From positions 1-64,000 of the forward strand of contig JAHHIC010000061.1 in assembly GCA_019359035.1 (NCBI GenBank): DNA of 64,000 bases. Reading direction: 5' to 3'. The position numbers and the translations under genes were made by a program. The notes under the pieces are model-generated. The model searched no databases. It was not told where the DNA came from and saw only the letters and a program-made list of their open reading frames with translations. Below are positions 54,729 to 61,439 of the stretch, one piece after another (positions within the stretch are counted from its first letter, which is position 1; every line of letters starts with the position of its first letter). The stretch is from Scytonematopsis contorta HA4267-MV1 (GTDB lineage: Bacteria; Cyanobacteriota; Cyanobacteriia; Cyanobacteriales; Nostocaceae).

Positions 54729-54781
54729 CTTTGTGTTTGACGCTTATTAGTGTAGTTTTCAATAATAATTCTTGACTTGTA

Positions 54782-55411
54782 TTATTTTTTATCTCCCATT
54801 GCCAGGTAACTACCATAAACATGTAGTAAAGGAAAATGGTAGCCTAAATATCGTGTTACTTTACCACTGCCATAGACTTTAATATTTGAAAAGCCCATCA
54901 TTTTCAGTTTTAAACTTAAAGCATCGTGAAAATGCTGAGAAACATGGCAAACGTCATTCAAAACGCTTTCATCACGAAATTTCTTCTTGATGTCTAAAGG
55001 GTTGGGGGTTGTTAGTAATAATCTACCACCTATTTTGAGAACGCGAAATATCTCCGCGATTGTTTTATCAACGTCTATCGCGTAAATATGCTCAATAAAT
55101 TCTCCAGCTACAACTACATCAAATTTACGGTCTTCGCAAGGAATTTCTGTTGATAAACCGTAAATACCTTCTTTGTAAACTTCCTTTGGCAGTTTTGCTA
55201 ACCTTTCGTTGACGCAATCTAGACCGTAAATTTCCAGATTTTTATTGAGATGTTTTAATACTTGACCACCTCTGCCAGTATTACATCCAATATCTAGTAC
55301 ATTACGGGTGTTAGCCGGAAAAAATCGATAAAATTGACAGTAACGTTCTTCTGTGAAAGGGTCTCTTTCGCTAACTAGCTGCTGTGCGTTTAACTCTTCA
55401 TATGCAAACAT
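54782..55411 (-). CDS. Class I SAM-dependent methyltransferase
   Basis: 209 residues; motif I NVLDIGCNTGRGGQVL, then FDVVVAGEFIEHI and IAEIFRVLKIGGRLLLTTPNPLDI identify a class I methyltransferase of the Methyltransf_11/23 kind. The N-terminal SERDPFTEERYCQFYRFF is typical of those acting in sugar or natural-product pathways. It is between the exporter and the nucleotidyltransferase-like gene in the lasso operon, so it could methylate the peptide or its sugar. The substrate cannot be told. Confidence 0.85.
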   Translation of the reverse strand: MFAYEELNAQQLVSERDPFTEERYCQFYRFFPANTRNVLDIGCNTGRGGQVLKHLNKNLEIYGLDCVNERLAKLPKEVYKEGIYGLSTEIPCEDRKFDVVVAGEFIEHIYAIDVDKTIAEIFRVLKIGGRLLLTTPNPLDIKKKFRDESVLNDVCHVSQHFHDALSLKLKMMGFSNIKVYGSGKVTRYLGYHFPLLHVYGSYLAMGDKK

Positions 55412-55514
55412 AAAGCATTTCCCTCTAACCTAAGTTGTATGTTTAAAAAAATACTTAAGTATTATTACGAGATTAGCCTGTGCTATCCGGAAATTTGCTT
55501 AACTACTAACCAAC

Positions 55515-57374
55515 TCAACTTACAGTGGTTGAACTAGAAGCGGACTCCATTTGTGATTTCCAAGATTGAGCATAAAGTCCACCTTGAGCCAGTAATTCAT
55601 AATGAGTTCCAGACTCAACTATTCGCCCAGCGCGCATAACGTGGATAATGTCAGCTCGCATTGCTAAAGTAAAACGGTGGGTGATAACTACAGTTGTACG
55701 ACCATTTGCCATTGTGCGGAAGCGTTCCAGCCAATCGTTTTCAGCCCAAGGGTCCATTGCGCTAGTAGGTTCATCTAGGATGATAATTTCGGCTTTTCGG
55801 TAAAACGCTCTTGCTAAAGCTAATCTTTGCCATTGTCCACCGCTCAGGTCAGTTCCTCCAGGAAACCATTTTCCAAGTAGCGTGTTATACCCATTAGGTA
55901 ACTGCGCGATTTTATCATGAATACCAGCTCCTTTAGCAGCAGTTTCTATTTCACTGCGAGTTGGTATTGTTGATAAGTCTCCTAAGGCAATATTTTCTTC
56001 TGCTGAAACATAATAAGGGATAGGAAACTGAAACAAAACTGTTATCAATCCTCGCAGTGCTTGAACTGAAAATTTACGAATATTCACACCATCTACTTCT
56101 ATACTCCCAGAGTCTGGGTCATAAAAACGACACAGAAGCTTGATTAAGGTGCTTTTACCTGCTCCGTTATCACCTACGATTGCCACGACTTTACCAGCAG
56201 GAATATTAAGATTAAAGTTTTCTAACACAGGCTCTTCGCTACCTGGATAGCGGAACGTAACTTTACTTAGATTAATTCCTGAACTGAGACGAGAAGGAAC
56301 TGGTGCAGGACTGTGTGGACTAACAACTTCTGGTTTCAAACGCAAAAACTCAAATAAATTACCAACAAACAAACTATTTTTGTAAATTTGTCCCAAACTT
56401 CCCAATAAAGATTTAACTATGCTTTGACCTTTGTTAAAAGCTTGATAGAATAGAGCTAAATCACCTAATGTCAACATTCCTAGTAAAACTTCTTTACCCA
56501 TCCAAGCCAAAACTACACCAGTAAATAACAAAGCTATAAAGCCAGCAAAAAGGCGACTCAAACTTTGTTCTTTAATAAGTTTCATCTGCTCATTGCGTAG
56601 CCGATAACGCACTTTTTGATATAGTGACTGGAAGTAAGGGCTAAAGTTAAATATCCTCTGCTCTGCAGCAGCCCAGCTATTAGTAAGCAGCAATTCGTAA
56701 TACTGTAATCTTCGTCTGTCTGTTGTTGTTCTTTGCGACCATTGATATTGACGAAGATTTAACCGCAAACTAACATAAAAAGCTGGCAGCGCGCTGACAA
56801 AAAGAATAAACGGTAGCCAAATACTATAGGGAATAAGTATTGCGACCATCGCAAATAATGTGATACTGCTTTGCAATAAACTACCAGTATTTTCTAACAA
56901 AGTTAATGAACGGTTAGCAGCACCATCACGCGCTCTATCAAGATAATCATTATATTCTGGTGACTCATAGCAAGCAAAATCAATTACAGCAGACTGTTTA
57001 TGAATTAAACTACTAATATGGTCTTGCACCAATTCTGATTGAACTGTACGAACCCATTCATTTGCACCTTGTAGAAATTCAGTTAGCAGTAAAACTCCTG
57101 CCATCAAAGCTACAGGTATTAATATTTTGTTAATTGTCTCTCCAGAAATCCCTGCACCAACAGTTCCAACTAAACTATTAACTAATAGCCGACTCAAGTA
57201 GACTGTTGCCGCTGGCAGCATCCCTTGAATGACTAGCAATAAAATCCAAGCCAAAGTCCAATTGCGCGATGTTGACCAAATCAGTACAAACGTTTGTGGT
57301 AAGTATGATAATTGACTAAAAAAAGTTTTTACCTTAGAACCTATACTTTTACCCTTTTGGGATTTTTTAGACAT
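55515..57374 (-). CDS. ABC exporter (lasso peptide D protein)
   Basis: About 619 residues from ATG 57374. An N-terminal membrane domain of six helices (LAWILLLVIQGMLPAATVYL, ILIPVALMAGVLLLTEFL and others) is fused to an ATPase domain with Walker A VAIVGDNGAGKSTLIKLLCRF, signature LSGGQWQRLALARAF and Walker B IIILDEPTSAMDPWAEND, then an H-loop VVITHRF. No N-terminal C39 peptidase domain is present. The position, 35 bases behind a methyltransferase gene in the lasso operon, fits the exporter (D protein), which also gives self-protection in many lasso systems. Confidence 0.92.
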   Translation of the reverse strand: MSKKSQKGKSIGSKVKTFFSQLSYLPQTFVLIWSTSRNWTLAWILLLVIQGMLPAATVYLSRLLVNSLVGTVGAGISGETINKILIPVALMAGVLLLTEFLQGANEWVRTVQSELVQDHISSLIHKQSAVIDFACYESPEYNDYLDRARDGAANRSLTLLENTGSLLQSSITLFAMVAILIPYSIWLPFILFVSALPAFYVSLRLNLRQYQWSQRTTTDRRRLQYYELLLTNSWAAAEQRIFNFSPYFQSLYQKVRYRLRNEQMKLIKEQSLSRLFAGFIALLFTGVVLAWMGKEVLLGMLTLGDLALFYQAFNKGQSIVKSLLGSLGQIYKNSLFVGNLFEFLRLKPEVVSPHSPAPVPSRLSSGINLSKVTFRYPGSEEPVLENFNLNIPAGKVVAIVGDNGAGKSTLIKLLCRFYDPDSGSIEVDGVNIRKFSVQALRGLITVLFQFPIPYYVSAEENIALGDLSTIPTRSEIETAAKGAGIHDKIAQLPNGYNTLLGKWFPGGTDLSGGQWQRLALARAFYRKAEIIILDEPTSAMDPWAENDWLERFRTMANGRTTVVITHRFTLAMRADIIHVMRAGRIVESGTHYELLAQGGLYAQSWKSQMESASSSTTVS

Positions 57375-57409
57375 AATAGTATTCAAGTATTTATACTTAA
57401 AATTAAAAT

Positions 57410-58234
57410 TTAATTTTGTAACTTACACCCACCAATGAGAAATAAACTAATACTATGTTGATAATCTCCACGTTCTTCAGCTTTCTTCAAATCCTCTAAC
57501 CATCGATGACCTTCTTGTGCTGATATTACACCCATTTCTACAGCAGGTTCGATGTATTTTCGCACTAAAAAATTCTCATGCTGAGCATCAATATTAGTAT
57601 TAGTTACTTGTATTACTCTCATCGCAATTTTTACAAGTCCCAAGCGTTTATACAAAAGCATGAGATGCATTCCAATACGACCATTACGAAAGTGATTACA
57701 TCGCCGTTCAAGCAGCTTACAAGTCACCTGTTGACTACTACCTTGAATTTTTACACTCCCATAGTCTGGTTCTACAACTACAATACGCCCTCCTGGTTTG
57801 GTTATCCGTAATATTTCTGCCAACGCCTTTTGTGGATTATCTAAATGCTGTAGTACCCGCTCAACTCGACAACAATCAAAGCTATTGTCTGGAAATTCTA
57901 AATTTTCAGCATCACATATATAAAACTCTGCTGGTAATTTCGATCCAGCAGAGCGTTGCTTTGCCTCTTCAATCATCGTGCTACTTTTATCTACGCCTAC
58001 AAAGCGACCTTTGAATTCCATCACTTTGGCGATCGCTCGCACATCATCTCCGGTACCACACCCAACGTCAATTATCGAATTCCCTGGCTCAACTTTTAGC
58101 AGAGAAAGCATTTCAGCTTTAATCCCTTGCCAAAGAGCACTTTCTCCAACCTTGTCTAATCGGCTGATATACTTTGTTGGATTACTACTATTGTCAACAC
58201 CACTGTAGCCAGACTGATTATAGAGTTTTTGCAT
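57410..58234 (-). CDS. Class I SAM-dependent methyltransferase
   Basis: 274 residues: SIIDVGCGTGDDVRAIAK (motif I), FVGVDKSSTMIEEAKQRS, AEFYICDAENLEFPDNSFDCCRVERVLQHLDNPQKALAEILRITKPGGRIVVVEPDYG, i.e. a UbiE/Methyltransf_11-type enzyme. It lies between the kinase-like and exporter genes of the lasso operon. It does not look like the isoaspartyl methyltransferase type known from aspartimide-forming lasso peptides. Candidate substrates are the peptide C-terminus or an added group; this is open. Confidence 0.87.
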   Translation of the reverse strand: MQKLYNQSGYSGVDNSSNPTKYISRLDKVGESALWQGIKAEMLSLLKVEPGNSIIDVGCGTGDDVRAIAKVMEFKGRFVGVDKSSTMIEEAKQRSAGSKLPAEFYICDAENLEFPDNSFDCCRVERVLQHLDNPQKALAEILRITKPGGRIVVVEPDYGSVKIQGSSQQVTCKLLERRCNHFRNGRIGMHLMLLYKRLGLVKIAMRVIQVTNTNIDAQHENFLVRKYIEPAVEMGVISAQEGHRWLEDLKKAEERGDYQHSISLFLIGGCKLQN

Positions 58235-58281
58235 TTTTAAATAGTTCCTTAGCTAATCAAAGTGCCAAGAGCGAAACTTAA

Positions 58282-59262
58282 TTACATTTGAGCAGCAAAA
58301 TTTTCTTCTACAAATCTTACAGTCTCACCAAGCAAAGAAAGCTCTTTTGGTCGTACCAACTCATAAATTGAAACGAGCTTTGTTAGTTGAGTTAACTGAC
58401 GGAAATAAGCTGCTCTGTCTACTTTTAGTAACTCGTCACCAAATCTGGTCATATAAGAGTTACGAATTAGATAAGTAAATACTTCTTGGAGTTGAAGAGG
58501 TTTAATTTCTAAAGCTTCACCTCGTCCAAGCACATAAATTTGCTTTAAAGGTCTGCTTGATTGCATAAAACCTTGATTTGGTCGGAAATCTCTTTTTTCT
58601 ATACCAGGCACTAATAGAGGTAATTGTTCGGGGTTGTTTCCCAAAGTAGTTACCGCATCTGGCCAAAGTTTAAGTTGGGGAAACCCAGGCAAAATTACTG
58701 CGGATTCTTCGCTATGCAAGTCAACAGCAACAACATCATCAGCAATCAAATTGTGTCCTCGTGCGTGGAGATTTGCTGCTATTGTAGATTTACCCCATCC
58801 TTTATCGCCGATAAAAGCAACAGCAGAACCATTAATAGCAACTGCACTGGCATGAAGAGTCAGGTATCCTCTTTGATGGAGCAAAGTTCCAAGTGCTGCA
58901 CCTAAAAGCAGAAGCCTTATCTTGCTTTCATCCGTATTTGGTTCTGGTTCAATAATAATTTCGTTACCATTACGGACGAGAAAAGTTCCAACTTCTCGTA
59001 GAAATAAATACATGCCATCATTTGTTAGCTGGTAACTATGTATGATGGATTTATCTTTTAATGGGCTTTGCTCTAATTTCCCATAGCGAATTACTACATC
59101 TGCTTCTGCATGATTACTAACTAGTAATTCTGGCAGATGTAGTACTGAATTAATTCTTAGCCCGTAGGCACTGTAACCGTATAGTTTTTCTTGTATTTGG
59201 GAATTAATACCCTCAAAGACAGGTAATACCTTTTTAGAGTTAAGCTCGTCAGTTAGTTTCAT
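58282..59262 (-). CDS. HPr-kinase-like lasso peptide kinase
   Basis: 326 residues. The C-terminal HPr kinase-like domain shows LTLHASAVAINGSAVAFIGDKGWGKSTIAANL (Walker A GDKGWGKST) and HNLIADDVVAVD. The N-terminal region (YGYSAYGLRINSVLHLPELL) is typical of the HprK-like proteins found in peptide gene clusters. In paeninodin-type clusters such kinases phosphorylate the C-terminal Ser of the lasso precursor; both precursors here end in Ser. The ATG at 59262 has AAGGAGG upstream and overlaps the end of the oxygenase gene by 14 bases, so the two are coupled. Phosphorylation of Ser50 is therefore the best prediction. Confidence 0.88.
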   Translation of the reverse strand: MKLTDELNSKKVLPVFEGINSQIQEKLYGYSAYGLRINSVLHLPELLVSNHAEADVVIRYGKLEQSPLKDKSIIHSYQLTNDGMYLFLREVGTFLVRNGNEIIIEPEPNTDESKIRLLLLGAALGTLLHQRGYLTLHASAVAINGSAVAFIGDKGWGKSTIAANLHARGHNLIADDVVAVDLHSEESAVILPGFPQLKLWPDAVTTLGNNPEQLPLLVPGIEKRDFRPNQGFMQSSRPLKQIYVLGRGEALEIKPLQLQEVFTYLIRNSYMTRFGDELLKVDRAAYFRQLTQLTKLVSIYELVRPKELSLLGETVRFVEENFAAQM

Positions 59263-60508
59263 TCTTTTTATCCTCCTTGTCTAAAGTATTAGGAAAAGCA
59301 GTATTTATGCTTTCAATCTTTAGGAAGCCTTCCTGTATAAATGTGGTAGCTAGCTTAATTTTTCCTTCATTATTTATCAGTCCAGCTATTTCTTTAACCA
59401 TAAAATTATCACTAGATAATATAGTGCTTAATGAAGGAGCTAAAAAAAACGGAAACTTTAACACTTTATCATAAAATTTTATATATATATTATTATTATT
59501 ATTATCTTTTTCTGTTGTGAAAGTAATACTTTTTCTTGGCGACAATATAGTATTCAAATTTATCTGGTTAATTTGTAGCCAATCAGTAAAACGATTTTCA
59601 TCTTCCGAGCGTTGGTCTATTCTGAATTTATCATGTTTTTTCTGTAATAAAGCATCTACATCTAAATTATCAATTAGAGATTGGCAAAGTTTGCGAAACT
59701 CGTCTTTAAATAACTTTTTGCCATCATCATCGCTAAAACCGTGAGGAATAGCTTTTCTAAAAGCTTCATTGTCTTGAGCAAATGTAACAATTTCTCCTAG
59801 CAGTTCAAATCCATAAATAGGATTTAAGCCCAATGCAATGTGGATAGATGTCGAATCTGTAGTACAAGCTTGATGAATTAGCCCTCTAGGAATATATAAA
59901 AAGTCTCCAGGCTTTAACTCGACCTCAAATTTTGGTTCTCCCAAGGATTCAAATCCTGTCATTTGATAATTTTTGTTGCATGGTAGTTTTACGGGAGAAT
60001 CATATAAACGCCAAATTTTAGTCCCATCGATTTGTAATATAAAAACATCATGGTCATCAAAATGAGCCTCCAATCCTTGTGAGGTTGGAGGTGTTATATA
60101 GATATTTGTTTGGACTTTAAACTGGAACTCATTTTCCAGGTAGTTACAAAAATTTATTAATTTAGGAATAGATTTATGTACGCCATTAATGACTAATGTA
60201 ACACATTGGTTTAAGCAGTTAAATAATTTATTATTATCAACTATAAGTTGCTTAGAGTTATTAGATTTTTTTGTCCATTGTTCTGATTTGACTTTTTGCC
60301 CTTCTTTGACTAAGAAAATATTCTCATTGTCTACAATTAAATTTTTATTTTGTAAAAACAAGTCTATATCATTAACATTTAATATATCGTTGTAATACAA
60401 ATCTTCTTCTCTAGATATATAAAGATATTTATTTTCCCAATATTCTTGAAAAAAAACTTCAGTACTATAGGGGTAAATAATCTGTGCGAATTTAGAATAT
60501 AACTTCAT
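59249..60508 (-). CDS. JmjC/cupin_4-type Fe(II)/2-oxoglutarate oxygenase
   Basis: 419 residues. The cupin core has LEAHFDDHDVFILQIDGTKIWRLYD with the metal-binding His149-x-Asp151, and VELKPGDFLYIPRGLIHQA with the distal His212, preceded by NIYITPPTSQGLE. The order and spacing match the ribosomal-oxygenase (YcfD/MINA53/NO66) kind of JmjC proteins, which hydroxylate Arg or His side chains. A winged-helix-like C-terminal region (about residues 300-400) also fits. It is the first gene after the two lasso precursors and overlaps the kinase gene, so the precursor is the likely substrate; the single Arg in the core is a natural candidate. Confidence 0.85.
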   Translation of the reverse strand: MKLYSKFAQIIYPYSTEVFFQEYWENKYLYISREEDLYYNDILNVNDIDLFLQNKNLIVDNENIFLVKEGQKVKSEQWTKKSNNSKQLIVDNNKLFNCLNQCVTLVINGVHKSIPKLINFCNYLENEFQFKVQTNIYITPPTSQGLEAHFDDHDVFILQIDGTKIWRLYDSPVKLPCNKNYQMTGFESLGEPKFEVELKPGDFLYIPRGLIHQACTTDSTSIHIALGLNPIYGFELLGEIVTFAQDNEAFRKAIPHGFSDDDGKKLFKDEFRKLCQSLIDNLDVDALLQKKHDKFRIDQRSEDENRFTDWLQINQINLNTILSPRKSITFTTEKDNNNNNIYIKFYDKVLKFPFFLAPSLSTILSSDNFMVKEIAGLINNEGKIKLATTFIQEGFLKIESINTAFPNTLDKEDKKNETN

Positions 60509-60790
60509 AAGGAATATTATGTTAATTCTTAATTTTGACTTTTATCAATAGTTTCGTAGCCAGATAGGTAGATACAGCATAAATTTTGACGAAATAATAT
60601 TTATAGTGTGGCAAATGCATAATTAACGAATATAATAAGCCGGACGGGCTTGATGTCTGGGCGGACATTGAGACCCATCCCGCTTAGTATGTGTACCTGC
60701 TTTGTGTTAAGGCAAGATGTAAGTCAATTTATTCTTGCCTCAAACACACGTAAAGTAATTCAGAGATGAACTTAACGGGACATTACTTAA
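60509..60790. other. Gap between precursor 2 and the oxygenase gene, with a hairpin
   Basis: No gene found. A strong stem-loop lies at 60704-60748 (AGGCAAGA pairing with TCTTGCCT, extended by GTGTT/AACAC-like pairs). On the minus strand no T-run follows, so it looks more like an attenuator or mRNA stabiliser behind the precursor genes than a full terminator. Confidence 0.55.
60704..60748 (-). promoter_or_regulatory. Stem-loop downstream of the precursor genes
   Basis: GTGTTAAGGCAAGA and TCTTGCCTCAAACAC can pair around a loop of about 15 bases. It is placed about 45 bases beyond the second precursor stop. It could limit read-through into the modification genes and protect the precursor mRNA, giving more precursor than enzyme; this function is inferred. 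Confidence 0.55.
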
Positions 60791-60943
60791 CTATGAGGTA
60801 ATGTCGGTGATACCGTTAGGACCAAGGGGTGTACCGAAAGGTACGTCCACGCGGAATGCGGGACCACCTTGTTGGGTAATGGTTTCTACGGAACCGTGAA
60901 CAACGAGTTCAGGTGCAACGTAAGTTTTTTTGTCAGCGTTCAT
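60791..60943 (-). CDS. Lasso peptide precursor 2 (A2)
   Basis: 50 residues, starting at ATG 60943 behind AAGGAG. The leader reads MNADKKTYVAPELVVHGSVE and then TITQ; it contains the recognition motif YxxPxLxxxG...T (Tyr8, Pro11, Leu13, Gly17, Thr23) bound by the B1 protein. The core starts at Gln25 or Gly26: GGPAFRVD holds the only acidic residue (Asp33) near the N-terminus, able to close the ring, and the tail is VPFGTPLGPNGITDITS. It differs from precursor 1 by only two leader residues (Asn2, Val9) and four bases in all. The core is identical. Too short for routine gene finding but strongly supported by the adjacent B and C genes. Confidence 0.93.
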   Translation of the reverse strand: MNADKKTYVAPELVVHGSVETITQQGGPAFRVDVPFGTPLGPNGITDITS

Positions 60944-60973
60944 TGTTTTCTCCTTAAGCTTAGTTGTTTGTTG

Positions 60974-60990
60974 GGAAGGTTTTTACTTCC
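60974..60990 (-). promoter_or_regulatory. 5' leader hairpin of precursor 2
   Basis: On the minus strand GGAAG-TAAAAAC-CTTCC, 31 bases ahead of the precursor 2 start. It matches the hairpin before precursor 1 with one compensating base-pair change (A-T for G-C). Confidence 0.5.
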
Positions 60991-61012
60991 AGATTAGTCA
61001 GCGTCAAATGCT

Positions 61013-61113
61013 AAGCTGTTCCACATTTAATTTGCATGTTCGGGCGGTTCGGGATGGCCACCCCACAAGAGTGAGATAAATTTACACTATGCAGTTTAGA
61101 TGCGGAACAGCTT
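61013..61113. repeat. Inverted repeat between the two precursor genes
   Basis: AAGCTGTTCC (61013-61022) and GGAACAGCTT (61104-61113) are perfect inverted repeats about 81 bases apart, extendable by CAYA-type pairs. Between them is a smaller palindromic stretch, GGGATGGCCACCCC. It could form a large stem-loop in the mRNA between the two precursor reading frames. Confidence 0.6.
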
Positions 61114-61119
61114 ATCGAA

Positions 61120-61272
61120 CTACGAGGTAATGTCGGTGATACCGTTAGGACCAAGGGGTGTACCGAAAGGTACGTCCACGCGGAATGCGGGACCACCTTG
61201 TTGGGTAATGGTTTCTACGGAACCGTGAACAACGAGTTCAGGTGCAATGTAGGTTTTTTTGTCAGCTTTCAT
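61120..61272 (-). CDS. Lasso peptide precursor 1 (A1)
   Basis: 50 residues, starting at ATG 61272 behind AAGGAGAAAACG. The leader is MKADKKTYIAPELVVHGSVE followed by TITQ, with the lasso leader motif Tyr8-x-x-Pro11-x-Leu13-x3-Gly17 and Thr23. If the core starts at Gly26 the ring would be GGPAFRVD (Gly1 to Asp8); by strict Thr(-2) spacing it would start at Gln25 and form a nine-residue ring to the same Asp. The tail is VPFGTPLGPNGITDITS with C-terminal Ser50, the expected phosphorylation site. It lies directly after the cyclase gene and shares its core sequence exactly with precursor 2. Confidence 0.94.
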   Translation of the reverse strand: MKADKKTYIAPELVVHGSVETITQQGGPAFRVDVPFGTPLGPNGITDITS

Positions 61273-61298
61273 CGTTTTCTCCTTGTTTTTGTTTGTTT

Positions 61299-61315
61299 GG
61301 GAGATTTTTACTCCC
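61299..61315 (-). promoter_or_regulatory. 5' leader hairpin of precursor 1
   Basis: On the minus strand GGGAG-TAAAAAT-CTCCC, 27 bases ahead of the precursor 1 start. It has the same loop and position as the one before precursor 2. It may influence translation or mark where the duplicated unit begins. Confidence 0.5.
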
Positions 61316-61439
61316 CAATACAGCCTTTTGGAATTTCTACCTTGCGGAAGAAACCTTTAGCCAAGCTGTGCTGTTGGATGTTTTTGTGAAACTCTCCAAC
61401 AGGACAACCATCTAAGGTTTTGTCCCAAACGCTCAAGGG

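Noticed and set aside
57410-58234. Isoaspartyl (PIMT-type) methyltransferase making an aspartimide in the lasso peptide
   Set aside because: The motifs are those of UbiE/Methyltransf_11 enzymes, without the PIMT-specific pattern, so this lihuanodin-like role is not supported.
61011-61196. Open frame on the minus strand overlapping precursor 1
   Set aside because: It overlaps the precursor in another frame, has no family character and no better ribosome-binding site than the precursor itself.
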